Positions 21,501 through 29,265 of a stretch of 64,000 nt of DNA are shown in pieces (within the stretch, counting starts at the first letter, position 1; the number at the start of each line of letters is the position of its first letter). The translations under genes and the position numbers were made by a program. The notes under the pieces were generated by a model, which did no database searches, was not told the origin of the DNA, and saw only the letters and a program-made list of their open reading frames with translations. Source of the DNA: a virus; the IMG/VR virus record IMGVR_UViG_3300030099_005086, positions 35,282 through 99,281 of that record; one strand, written 5' to 3'.

Positions 21501-24500
21501 GATTCATACTAGACTCTACAAAAAAATCATTTATACCACTACAGTGTGTATACATGTATGCATTACCTAATACAAATAAACCTCCTGGTACGTTTCCACT
21601 AGTAGGAACATTTTGCTGACCTTGAAAACCAAAATTTCCCCCTTGTTGTGGGCCTTGTTGACCACCTATATCATTACCAAAACCTGAAGCACCACCAACA
21701 TTAAATGTTGAAACAGGATCTCTATCTAAATGCCAATAATCATTAGGTAGTGCAGTAGAAAAATTAAAGTTAAGATTCATGAGAGGTTTAACCATTTCAT
21801 CTAATCTATACTTATTTGTATCCATCCAGAATCTAGGAAAAGGTATATTACTTTTTAATCTGTAATCATAACCTATCATATCTGGCTCTCCTTTTAAGAA
21901 GTCATACCAGAAAGGCATAATAGATTTTTCAGTATATCTATTTATATAAGTATCACCACCAAATAAAACTCCTGTAGTAAACTCAGTTAAAGTACTTACA
22001 GTAGTCATATCTATAGGTTGATATACATCATTCTCATCTCTATAAAATTGATCTCTAAAATGTTGCACACAACCTTTAATAGGTATTTGTCTTATTGAAT
22101 CTAATTGACCATATTGATTATCAAAGTTTATTTTTAGTGCAGCATAATTAGTTGAAATAGGACTCTGCACTGGTGTACTAGGATTAGACCAACCTCCAAA
22201 ATTTCCTATTATAAACTTAGAACCATCAGCTCCTACAGCTGGATTAGATGTTACAGGATTCTGTGTAATTAATGCAACTGTAGCTGGTCTAAATAAATTT
22301 TGATATGTTACCGTATTACCAGCAGTTGAATCAAATAAAGATGAAATACTATTCTTAATATATCTTGATGCATCAACATTATATCTTACTGTATTTGCTA
22401 TAGCTCCACCACTATCTACAGCAGGATTATAAGTATTAAAAGATCTATAAAAACCATGAGAGTTATATTTATAAGCATACACTCTAGGTTTACTTAAGTT
22501 ATAAATAAGATCAACAATTTCTTGACCTCCAGTAGCTGTAAAATTTAAAAACGTATATAAACCTGATATAATTTGAAATGCATTTGGCATTGATCCAAAT
22601 CTACTTCCTGTTAATTCTACAGTAGAGCTTGGACCTAATGCACCTGGAACTGCAGCCCAAGAACCATTTGCAGCTGCTGACCATGTTGGATATGCAATAT
22701 CAAATGCTGCACCATCACCACCCAATGGAGCAACAAGACTTAAACCAGATCTAAGTGTAGTAGTAGCACCAGTTTCAGCAGCATCTGCTGTTGCTGCAAG
22801 TCCTGCATTAGCACCAATTCCTGGTGCTTGACCACCTCCAATAGCAGCAGGATTAATAGGAGCTTCACCACCTGTAACGTTAGTATTAATATTACCAGAA
22901 GTACCTGATGTTCCATTTCCTCCTACTAAAACTCCCTGTACCAAAGTATTAACCTCAGATCCACCAGCTATACCTCGTTGACCTAGAGATAATATTTTAC
23001 CACCATCAATTTTTCTATTTGTTGATCCACGCATAGAATGAAATGCATATCCTACACCTATAAATAATGCAACTAATGCTGCAATGTTTCTTAATAAAAT
23101 ATGTCCTGGATGTTCTTCTGAAGGTATAAACTGTCCACTTGAAGTTCCTGAAATATTACCATATATTTTAACTTCTGAAGGATTTAAATAAATATCATTA
23201 AACATTGTTTCAGGAGAATGAAATGTATGATACCTAGCTGTTTGATCTATAGTCAAACCTGGAGTTGTATTAAAATCTGGACCATTAGGACTATTTCCTG
23301 GAAATCCTGTTGGTCCAACTTGACCTAAAAAGTTTGTTGCAGCAGCTCCTGATGTAAGATAAGGATCTACTTGTCTATCATTATAAGGATAATTAGGTAA
23401 TACATTTACAGTAGAACCCTCAGATCCACCACCATCTTGAGGTGTATAACCTATGGTATCTTTCATAATACCTTTAGCAATAATAGATTTATTACCTTCT
23501 CTTGATCCTGTTAAGATTTCATAACCTACTATATTTGGTATAAGATTATTATCATTATCTCTTGGCCAAGCAATATCCATAAACCTAACCCCTAGTATAT
23601 TTATAAATCTACCATCAGGTGTTGATAGCTGTGTTGATGGACTTATACTTTCATCTGGAAACTTATGATGTCTAATAGGTTTACCACATAAATCAAAATC
23701 ATCTATACCAACATTAGAATTCCATCTTTCTGGATCTTGTGGATATAGTTCTGTAGATTCCCAATATCCCATATGACCACGTCCTATTATAACTCCACCA
23801 TCATCTATACTTGCTTGAGCTTGTGGGTCTTGTGGAAGTGAACCTACATTAAATGCATCAGCTGTATTATATACTTTAAATAATTGATCAGTTGTATCTA
23901 GAGCATTTATATCACCACCTATGACAGTATCAAAAGTTGGTGCTGCTAATGGATTACTATTAAATCCAACTAATGCTTCATTTCTTCTACCTGGTATATG
24001 ATAAGATGCAGACCTTTCTCCTGTATTATATATAAATCTTATAAAGAATGCATAAACCTCATCTCTCATAAATGTAGGTTTATTACCGCCTTTCTTATAA
24101 TAATCTGCTGGATATTGAACAGAAACCCAATGAGTGTGTATTCTATTAGCAAGAGGTTGATAATTAAAATCAAACTGTTCTGTAGGTTCAGATCTAATTA
24201 AATAATCATTTACTACAAACATTCTGCTAGATTTTTCATAAGCAGGATTTCTAGCAGGAAGATCTCCTAAATTAACAGCTTGTAATTTTTGATTTATAAA
24301 GTCAACTTTAATAGTCATAGGTAAACTAGTATCACCAATACTATAATAACCTAAACGTCTTGCTGACGTTTCCATATTTACATTGCTTACTATAACAATT
24401 TCAAAAAAATCAAATTGAGAATCTAAATTACTTATATCTATAATTAAAGAACTACTTGTATCCTCATGTGTCCATAATGATTGTACATTGGATATACCAT

Positions 24501-25203
24501 AGTAATCACCAATCTTTTGATCATTTACTGTATATGCAATAAAAACTTGATATGAACCATTTCTTAATGAACCAGCTTCAGGAGCTTTACTTAACTTAAC
24601 ACAAGGTACATCAATAAGTGGTGCTAATCTGATTCTTTCACAATCTAATTGTAAAGGTGTTACAGGAGCAAACTCTACACATGGATCACCTGGTGCAGAA
24701 ACAATTTCTTGTACATATGGAATATTATCTAAGTTAATTGTACGTGATGGATTTAAACCATCATCAAAATATATCTGATAAGAACAATCATAATTTTCTT
24801 TTGCAGCACCTGTAATTAAATGATCTGTACTAAAACTTAAACAAGCATCTACTATTAAACTTGTATAAATACATTCACTTTCATTAAATCTACCAATGTG
24901 AGATAAAAGTCCATCTACACTAAATATAATCCATTCATCACCATATAAATGTATTGCACCTATAACAATACCTGGTACATCTGCACATTTATAATTAGCA
25001 GGTTCATTACCTACTGTACCTATATTACCTTCAGTAGAATGATTAACAAGATTTATAGCATGATTCCAAGTTTGCTTATTATGATAAAGACCATCAGTAT
25101 CTTTTACCATACCTTTGGTTACCATAGATGATTCAACAGAAGATGTATTCTGTTGTTTTGCTGCTCCTGGTCTAGATTGTTTAGCTTTTCTTTTTTTAGC
25201 CAT
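18571..25203 (-). CDS. Giant tail protein (muzzle/tail-tip candidate)
   Basis: This 2210-residue protein is the longest complete gene here. It starts MAKKRKAKQSRPGAAKQQN. The N-terminal 650 residues are beta-rich and propeller-like (repeated IYxDD, YEILTGSREG strands). About residues 700-725 (nt about 23040-23105) form one hydrophobic helix, ILLRNIAALVALFIGVGYAF, flanked by basic residues. A Gly/Ala/Ser/Asn-rich low-complexity stretch follows (about 740-830). The last third has Cys-framed motifs of the form CPxGaTxxxxxGxC. Its position directly after two ring-like tail proteins and before the peptidase-bearing proteins matches that of the large muzzle protein at the tail tip of crAss-like phages. 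That assignment is from gene order and size, not from detected homology. Confidence 0.7.
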   Translation of the reverse strand: MAKKRKAKQSRPGAAKQQNTSSVESSMVTKGMVKDTDGLYHNKQTWNHAINLVNHSTEGNIGTVGNEPANYKCADVPGIVIGAIHLYGDEWIIFSVDGLLSHIGRFNESECIYTSLIVDACLSFSTDHLITGAAKENYDCSYQIYFDDGLNPSRTINLDNIPYVQEIVSAPGDPCVEFAPVTPLQLDCERIRLAPLIDVPCVKLSKAPEAGSLRNGSYQVFIAYTVNDQKIGDYYGISNVQSLWTHEDTSSSLIIDISNLDSQFDFFEIVIVSNVNMETSARRLGYYSIGDTSLPMTIKVDFINQKLQAVNLGDLPARNPAYEKSSRMFVVNDYLIRSEPTEQFDFNYQPLANRIHTHWVSVQYPADYYKKGGNKPTFMRDEVYAFFIRFIYNTGERSASYHIPGRRNEALVGFNSNPLAAPTFDTVIGGDINALDTTDQLFKVYNTADAFNVGSLPQDPQAQASIDDGGVIIGRGHMGYWESTELYPQDPERWNSNVGIDDFDLCGKPIRHHKFPDESISPSTQLSTPDGRFINILGVRFMDIAWPRDNDNNLIPNIVGYEILTGSREGNKSIIAKGIMKDTIGYTPQDGGGSEGSTVNVLPNYPYNDRQVDPYLTSGAAATNFLGQVGPTGFPGNSPNGPDFNTTPGLTIDQTARYHTFHSPETMFNDIYLNPSEVKIYGNISGTSSGQFIPSEEHPGHILLRNIAALVALFIGVGYAFHSMRGSTNRKIDGGKILSLGQRGIAGGSEVNTLVQGVLVGGNGTSGTSGNINTNVTGGEAPINPAAIGGGQAPGIGANAGLAATADAAETGATTTLRSGLSLVAPLGGDGAAFDIAYPTWSAAANGSWAAVPGALGPSSTVELTGSRFGSMPNAFQIISGLYTFLNFTATGGQEIVDLIYNLSKPRVYAYKYNSHGFYRSFNTYNPAVDSGGAIANTVRYNVDASRYIKNSISSLFDSTAGNTVTYQNLFRPATVALITQNPVTSNPAVGADGSKFIIGNFGGWSNPSTPVQSPISTNYAALKINFDNQYGQLDSIRQIPIKGCVQHFRDQFYRDENDVYQPIDMTTVSTLTEFTTGVLFGGDTYINRYTEKSIMPFWYDFLKGEPDMIGYDYRLKSNIPFPRFWMDTNKYRLDEMVKPLMNLNFNFSTALPNDYWHLDRDPVSTFNVGGASGFGNDIGGQQGPQQGGNFGFQGQQNVPTSGNVPGGLFVLGNAYMYTHCSGINDFFVESSMNLDFRDFEDPPEKRFYDYATYTDVKQLFHADIIKMGNFYKYDPSLSIDRFFTKLISFGEIQPRDYNPEVAETCYTYYPKRLIYSLQAQKESKRDFWRVFLPLNYNDFKDRVNTIKPISEYGALILFPRLSPMQFRGVDLVTTDLGTKITLGDGELFNMKNLKNVVNSDVSHEYGSCESSRSVLNTPSGVFYISQEQGKIFQYDGRSLVNIANFGMKNWFNKYLPSKLLQSFPGIEDYPEYSDNPVNAAGCQTVYDINNDIVYFCKKDYIPKSELKECIEFDPELGFVYNITECEGAAQISECPDGFTFNNATGLCERTFQDEAFSVQVLDTEVVLAQQVGNPLVVQRQQVWRYGKDCPLIINRYNGNGVPVDAAGNVSTNIQDVKMINGANNTNHQSCTASPSGYGNGWWVDMPAPGGQTGVVNQLSVWAFDNLGNSVASLQYNFAVTIDGNEPNFNSDPNFPGTLPLYVLLAGDNSFTLSTDINGAGFNTVVNVDPNGATGAGTMFGTAGYIENNLEPICPDGGCSNYTMQYGDDSVPYQRAFIYRINLPIGCTKIRAVANDNSTPGAFACALFNNTEQELIDSNNLEELNDIFRSDTGQAFQNAARFVCPPGYATVTTPPFSEECPDCQRLVESFELVCGEGGTLITLPSGDDICEYLETVDPEKVDQVIPIDLTDSTYFDDVSWTVSFDPKTKSWVSFHDWHPDLTFNSIDHFLTTKEGNRIAPPSIVEGDIWECPPGYTPISLADGTPACRNINNPSDIIPLEAGLSTGIWKHNDRNDLFVNFYDEDYPWEIDLIESTGINVNTVRSIEYELESYVYKNFHPSDPFNGSDRFHRLDFNFDEAIIYNSEQVSGLLKLNISPKNNAPLLTTYPIIGLADIQILYSKEEQKYRFNQFWDITNDRGEFTNTENSIFITRLNGYVKDLNAVNLNYNKLELEHKKFRHYQNNIIFRRTRSGNTKMLLKISNTKLNLSFR

Positions 25204-25213
25204 AATTTAGATA

Positions 25214-26128
25214 CTAATAAATATTTACAGGTGGATGACTTCTAAACATATCATAATACTTATTATATTCTGCTCTTCTACTAACTTCATAGAACTTTCT
25301 CATTTCTTCAAAGTTTGGGGTATTAACAAAACCTAAAGCATTGTTTCTAGCTGCTCTTAATCTTCCTTCTATTAATCCTAATTGTTGAGATACATTTTCT
25401 CCAGCAAATAACATATTTTCTAATATTCTTTGTTTAAGAGCATACTCATAATATTCATTACAATAAGGATGATCTAATACTAATAAATCACCAGCAGAAT
25501 CTTCCATAGTAGCTTGATAACTCATATATACTGTGCCTGTTGTAAAAGTAGTTAATAAGTATCCATCTTTTATCTCTGCTTGATTATGAGATGTTGTATT
25601 TAAATTAGGACAATCACAATCAACATGACTTGTTTCTGTAATGCGTAAAGGATAAAATCTTGTATATGTTCTATACTGAGTAGGACTATATTTTTGCACA
25701 ACCATATACTCTGATTTAAATGTTACACGTCCTTTACGGTCTTCTTCAGGACAAGTTTTTATTGTACATACATCTTTACACTCTGGATCTTCACATGGTC
25801 CTTGCTCTCCTGGTGCAGGAGTATATTTAGCTTGAGTAGTATCTATATGTGTACCACTAGGAAAAGCTTGAGATACTTGATAATCATCACAAACAAAAGC
25901 ATAATTTAATGTATAAAAATCTGAAGGTAATTGACCTTTACCATGTTCAACATCTACTATTACCTCTTTAGTTCTATTTATTCTTAACCCTAAATCATAG
26001 TTAACCCTTATAGCTACCTTTATTAATTGTTGAGGTTCTACCATACCCTCTAAAGCATATGATTGAAAATCAACAGTTACATCTTCTAGAAGTTGATCAA
26101 ATGTTCTATATTTATGTGATACACTCAT
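25214..26128 (-). CDS. Tail ring / tail-tubular-like structural protein
   Basis: This 304-residue protein begins MSVSHKYRTFDQLLEDVTVDF. It has a helical N-terminus (FDQLLEDV...LIKVAIRVNYDLGLR), a central beta region with a Cys-rich insert (CEDPECKDVCTIKTC) and a helical C-terminus (YEYALKQRILENMLFAGEN...LRAARNNAL). That helix-beta-helix layout suits stacked tail-ring proteins of short-tailed phages. The six closely spaced cysteines could bind a metal. Its start overlaps the stop of the 223-residue gene by one base, and the giant tail gene follows after 10 bases, so the three are probably made together. The ring role is inferred from layout and context. Confidence 0.65.
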   Translation of the reverse strand: MSVSHKYRTFDQLLEDVTVDFQSYALEGMVEPQQLIKVAIRVNYDLGLRINRTKEVIVDVEHGKGQLPSDFYTLNYAFVCDDYQVSQAFPSGTHIDTTQAKYTPAPGEQGPCEDPECKDVCTIKTCPEEDRKGRVTFKSEYMVVQKYSPTQYRTYTRFYPLRITETSHVDCDCPNLNTTSHNQAEIKDGYLLTTFTTGTVYMSYQATMEDSAGDLLVLDHPYCNEYYEYALKQRILENMLFAGENVSQQLGLIEGRLRAARNNALGFVNTPNFEEMRKFYEVSRRAEYNKYYDMFRSHPPVNIY

Positions 26129-26799
26129 TATCTATGGGGATTTAATTTATTATCAGAATCTTCAGATGGTATTTGCAATGTATTTAAAATTATTTGTAAC
26201 ACTTGTTGTTCTATCTCTGCAAATAAAAATTCAGGTACATTAAAAGGTTGTTCACGTCTAGGAAGACAATCATCAGATTTATCACATGTATAAGTAGAAA
26301 TATCTTCTTGAAATACTCCTTCTAATTTAATTGCATCCCACTCTACATTAGGTAAATATATGTGACCATTAAGAAACCAATAGTATTTATTATTATTATA
26401 TCTAAAAGATGTAGTCTTAGTCATTGAGGCATATGTACCAGGATAGGTAGGTTGCACCTCTATAGATCCATCTAATGAACTAATAGTTCTAATTAGTGGT
26501 CCCCAATAACCTTCAAAAAATGTAGGTAGCTTATGTTTTGTTCTTTTAATTTTAACACCACTTCTAATACCACTACATTCTGCTTCTACTTTATCTACAT
26601 CAATTAATTCAAGAAGAGGTAAGGTTTCCCAAACACTATTAAACTTAATTAGTTTGTTTGCATTATCTTGTCTTCTCATTAATAACTGAGCAAACTTTAA
26701 AAGTAAACTGTAAATATATCTATCTGTTACAAAAGCATCTTGAACCTCTGCTTTTACTTGACCTCTTACTCTAGAAATAACATCACCTATTTTTGTCAT
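26128..26799 (-). CDS. Tail ring-like structural protein
   Basis: This 223-residue protein starts MTKIGDVISRVRGQVKAEV. An N-terminal helical segment (YIYSLLLKFAQLLMRRQDNANK) precedes a mainly beta body with aromatic strands (NNNKYYWFLNGHIYLPNV) and a final helix (EFLFAEIEQQVLQIILNTL). This resembles the small ring proteins encoded just before the large muzzle gene in crAss-like phages. The start overlaps the end of the 178-residue gene by 17 bases and its stop overlaps the next start, typical of a tightly translated cluster. No catalytic motif is seen. Confidence 0.6.
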   Translation of the reverse strand: MTKIGDVISRVRGQVKAEVQDAFVTDRYIYSLLLKFAQLLMRRQDNANKLIKFNSVWETLPLLELIDVDKVEAECSGIRSGVKIKRTKHKLPTFFEGYWGPLIRTISSLDGSIEVQPTYPGTYASMTKTTSFRYNNNKYYWFLNGHIYLPNVEWDAIKLEGVFQEDISTYTCDKSDDCLPRREQPFNVPEFLFAEIEQQVLQIILNTLQIPSEDSDNKLNPHR

Positions 26800-27319
26800 T
26801 GTTCTGTTTTTTATACATGTCTGCTACTCTCAGTTTATTTTTCATCACAATATACTTTTTCCAATTCTTAGGATAAAGTTTTGCAACTGCTCTTTTAAAC
26901 TGTCTTATGGCAACAAACTGCCAAAGTTCTCTATTTTTAAAACGGTACTTAGTAGAGTAGTTAGTATAAAAAATCTTTCCAATGTTTCCATCTGTATCCC
27001 AATTTTTATTTTGTATAACCTTACCATACTTTTTAGATAAAGCATAATCAGTATTTACACTCTTTGGAGATGGACATGTTCCTATAAATAAATAACCTAA
27101 TGAATCAGGTAATTGAACTCCATTTCTATTTTTTATTACATTCTCCCACACTTTCCCATTAAAACATTTTATAATGTTCTTTAACTTAGTATTATCAATA
27201 TCAGAATATATAGGATATTTATCCTTAAATTCTTCTATTAAACTATTATTTAATAATCCAAATACCTTCTCTCTATATCTAGGTTTATTTAAGTTAGGTA
27301 TTTTAAAATTATTAATCAT
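26783..27319 (-). CDS. Conserved-looking phage protein of unknown function
   Basis: This 178-residue basic protein starts MINNFKIPNLNKPRYREKVF. Visible segments that look conserved are GVQLPDSLGYLFIGTC, KIFYTNYSTKYRFKNRELW and a Lys/Arg-rich C-terminus ending in KKQNNDKNR. I have an impression of similar proteins between tail genes of other crAss-like phages, but I cannot verify it and know no function. The basic, aromatic composition would allow nucleic-acid binding. It overlaps the following ring-like gene by 17 bases and is separated from the metallophosphoesterase gene by 56 bases holding a candidate promoter. Confidence 0.6.
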   Translation of the reverse strand: MINNFKIPNLNKPRYREKVFGLLNNSLIEEFKDKYPIYSDIDNTKLKNIIKCFNGKVWENVIKNRNGVQLPDSLGYLFIGTCPSPKSVNTDYALSKKYGKVIQNKNWDTDGNIGKIFYTNYSTKYRFKNRELWQFVAIRQFKRAVAKLYPKNWKKYIVMKNKLRVADMYKKQNNDKNR

Positions 27320-27330
27320 ACTTAGTATAC

Positions 27331-27350
27331 ATTATAATTTACAAAAAATA
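27331..27350 (-). promoter_or_regulatory. Candidate minus-strand promoter element
   Basis: On the minus strand the gap before the 178-residue gene reads TATTTTTTGTAAATTATAAT. Nearly the same string (T-run, TTTTGTA, then ATTA) occurs before the genes starting at 32886, 38058 and 53014. The four sites lie about 12-45 bases upstream of start codons. It does not fit the Bacteroidetes TAnnTTTG box exactly. Because the DNA is very AT-rich, chance resemblance cannot be excluded. Confidence 0.35.
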
Positions 27351-27375
27351 TAGGAGTAATAAAAATTATTCATGG

Positions 27376-28557
27376 TTATTCAGGAGAGTAAGTTAATTCA
27401 CATATTTCACCTTTATTTGGAGAATGTAAAGATAAAAGTCCTGATCTTCTTGATCCTACAAACTTATTATGATAATGATAATAATCTGTTCTAGATAAAC
27501 TAGGTAGAATTTTCATCATAAATCCAAAGTTATCATGCTGTGTAACATATTCAATTTTTTTCTTATGATGCAAGTGACCAGTATGTAGTATTCTAAACAT
27601 TGTATCACCCCATTGTTTAGGAAACTCCATAGAATATAATAGTAAAGAATTTTTAGTATTTACATCACCATGTTCAAAAGCAAAAAAGTTATCTCCATAT
27701 GTATGCACTTTTCTTTCTAAATAAACTACATCCCAAAGAATATTTGGATTATCAAAACATTTAGATAATGCATGAGCTAAATGAAAAGAAGATAATCTAT
27801 CATGATTACCTGGAATATATATAACTTGCAACTCATCACAGTATTGTTTTAAATAATTAATACTCCAATGTAAAGCATCAAATGCTTGTACATATGCTTC
27901 AGTAGCTGTCATACAATTATCTAAAGGAGTGCCTGATGTAGTAGTACCACTCCATGTATCCATATTTATTAAATCACCACCAACTACATAAAATAATTTT
28001 TCTAAGTGATGTGAGTTTGTTGCTCTATCTATTAAATCTATAATGGTTTCTTCAAAGTCTTTATCTATAGTTTCATTACCCTCTTTACCAAAATGTATAT
28101 CCTGTAAAGACAAAACTCCAGCTGTTTTAGTTTTGCCTGGAGTTTTTATTCTTTTTGGTATCTTAAAAGTTTTAGGTTTAAAATTCTTTAAAAGCTCTTT
28201 AATATCACTTATCTCATCTGCTTTTAATTTTGTAACCATTGCAGATACTCTCCAATGATCTCCCATTTGTTTATTCCAATAACTTGAAAGTTTCCATTGA
28301 GTTGTATCTATTTTTAATAGATCTATTATTTCTTCAGGAGTTTTTGGTTCAGATGAACATACAGCTTCTAACTTTGCTTCTCCTTTTTCTAAATTATATT
28401 CATATGAAGAGTTTCCTCCTTCTACTGTATCAGTAGATTTAATCCAAGACTTTAACTTTTCATAATCATCTACTGTTATACCAAGCTTTTCAGCTGAATA
28501 CTCAGAAGATTTTTTCCATTTAAATGATTGTTTAACTCTTTCTATAAATGAGTCCAT
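27376..28557 (-). CDS. Calcineurin-type metallophosphoesterase (SbcD/Mre11-like)
   Basis: This 393-residue protein holds the full set of metallophosphoesterase motifs: DIH at 153-155, GGDLIN with Asp195, PGNHD at 249-253, EHGD around 295-298 and GHLHH at 327-331. The family uses two metal ions to hydrolyse phosphodiesters or phosphomonoesters; DNA exonucleases such as Mre11/SbcD are one branch. Residues 1-130 are an additional, mainly helical N-terminal part resembling a small DNA-binding region (LGITVDDYEKLKSWIK), not present in minimal enzymes. It lies within the tail gene block, downstream of a terminator, which is an unusual place for a nuclease. The fold is firm; the substrate is unknown. 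Confidence 0.85.
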   Translation of the reverse strand: MDSFIERVKQSFKWKKSSEYSAEKLGITVDDYEKLKSWIKSTDTVEGGNSSYEYNLEKGEAKLEAVCSSEPKTPEEIIDLLKIDTTQWKLSSYWNKQMGDHWRVSAMVTKLKADEISDIKELLKNFKPKTFKIPKRIKTPGKTKTAGVLSLQDIHFGKEGNETIDKDFEETIIDLIDRATNSHHLEKLFYVVGGDLINMDTWSGTTTSGTPLDNCMTATEAYVQAFDALHWSINYLKQYCDELQVIYIPGNHDRLSSFHLAHALSKCFDNPNILWDVVYLERKVHTYGDNFFAFEHGDVNTKNSLLLYSMEFPKQWGDTMFRILHTGHLHHKKKIEYVTQHDNFGFMMKILPSLSRTDYYHYHNKFVGSRRSGLLSLHSPNKGEICELTYSPE

Positions 28558-28593
28558 AATAAATTTTATTTAAAAATTGTGAGCAATATACAT

Positions 28594-28626
28594 AAAAAAA
28601 AGAAAAGGTCCTAACAAAAGGACCTT
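28594..28626 (-). terminator. Rho-independent terminator after the FN3-like gene
   Basis: Read on the minus strand, AAGGTCC (28626-28620) pairs with GGACCTT (28611-28605) over an 8-base loop and is followed by TTC and a run of eight T. It lies 46 bases after the stop of the FN3-like gene at 28672 and ends the transcript carrying the fibre genes. Confidence 0.85.
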
Positions 28627-28671
28627 CTCCCACCAAAAGAGTAATGTAAAACCAACAAAATCACTACTACT

Positions 28672-29247
28672 TTAACTTTTTGTTTTAGTAAAAATGGTAA
28701 CTGAATCAGCAGGTGTTGTTGAAATAGTTGTCACTTTTACTCTATATGTTGTGTTACTTTTTAAACCTACAATATTAAAAGATGAAACATTAGATTTTAA
28801 ATTTTCTGCACCAGGTGGTATTATAAATGAAGGATCACTTTTACCAGTGTTTCTACCTCTACCAGCTTCTGCATATTGTACTTTTACACCAGTAGCATTT
28901 TGAGGAACTCCAGCCCATCTTACTTCAGCAGATGATCTTGTTGTATTTCCAGATTGTACATATTGTACTGCATTTTCTGCAGTGCTTGCATTTCTAGAAT
29001 ATAAAGCCATTTTTTGTAATATCCCTCCCATTCTTTCACCATTAGCAATTGTCATTCTACCAGTTGCTTGTGAACCTACTTCAAATGAATCACCACAATC
29101 AACAACACAATCAATACAAATAGTTTCTGCACATGTTTCACCTTTACCATCTGTACAAGAAGAATACACACATGGTGTAGATAGACCTATATCTTTACAT
29201 CCACATGAAACTTTACTACAATTACTTGAATTACAATTACAATTCAT
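28672..29247 (-). CDS. Small fibronectin type III-like surface protein
   Basis: This 191-residue protein begins with a Cys/Asn/Ser-rich segment (MNCNCNSSNCSKVSCGC) holding about a dozen cysteines in the first 60 residues. A helical stretch follows, then a beta-rich C-terminal half with SSAEVRWAGVPQNATGVKVQY and GLKSNTTYRVKVTTI, which matches the tryptophan strand and the closing strands of an FN3 domain. FN3 domains are common on phage surfaces and help adhesion. It follows the fibre gene after 18 bases and is closed by a strong terminator, so it is probably an appendage or decoration protein co-expressed with the fibre. FN3 is likely; the role is inferred. Confidence 0.6.
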   Translation of the reverse strand: MNCNCNSSNCSKVSCGCKDIGLSTPCVYSSCTDGKGETCAETICIDCVVDCGDSFEVGSQATGRMTIANGERMGGILQKMALYSRNASTAENAVQYVQSGNTTRSSAEVRWAGVPQNATGVKVQYAEAGRGRNTGKSDPSFIIPPGAENLKSNVSSFNIVGLKSNTTYRVKVTTISTTPADSVTIFTKTKS

Positions 29248-29265
29248 TTTATTTTTTATTTAAGA

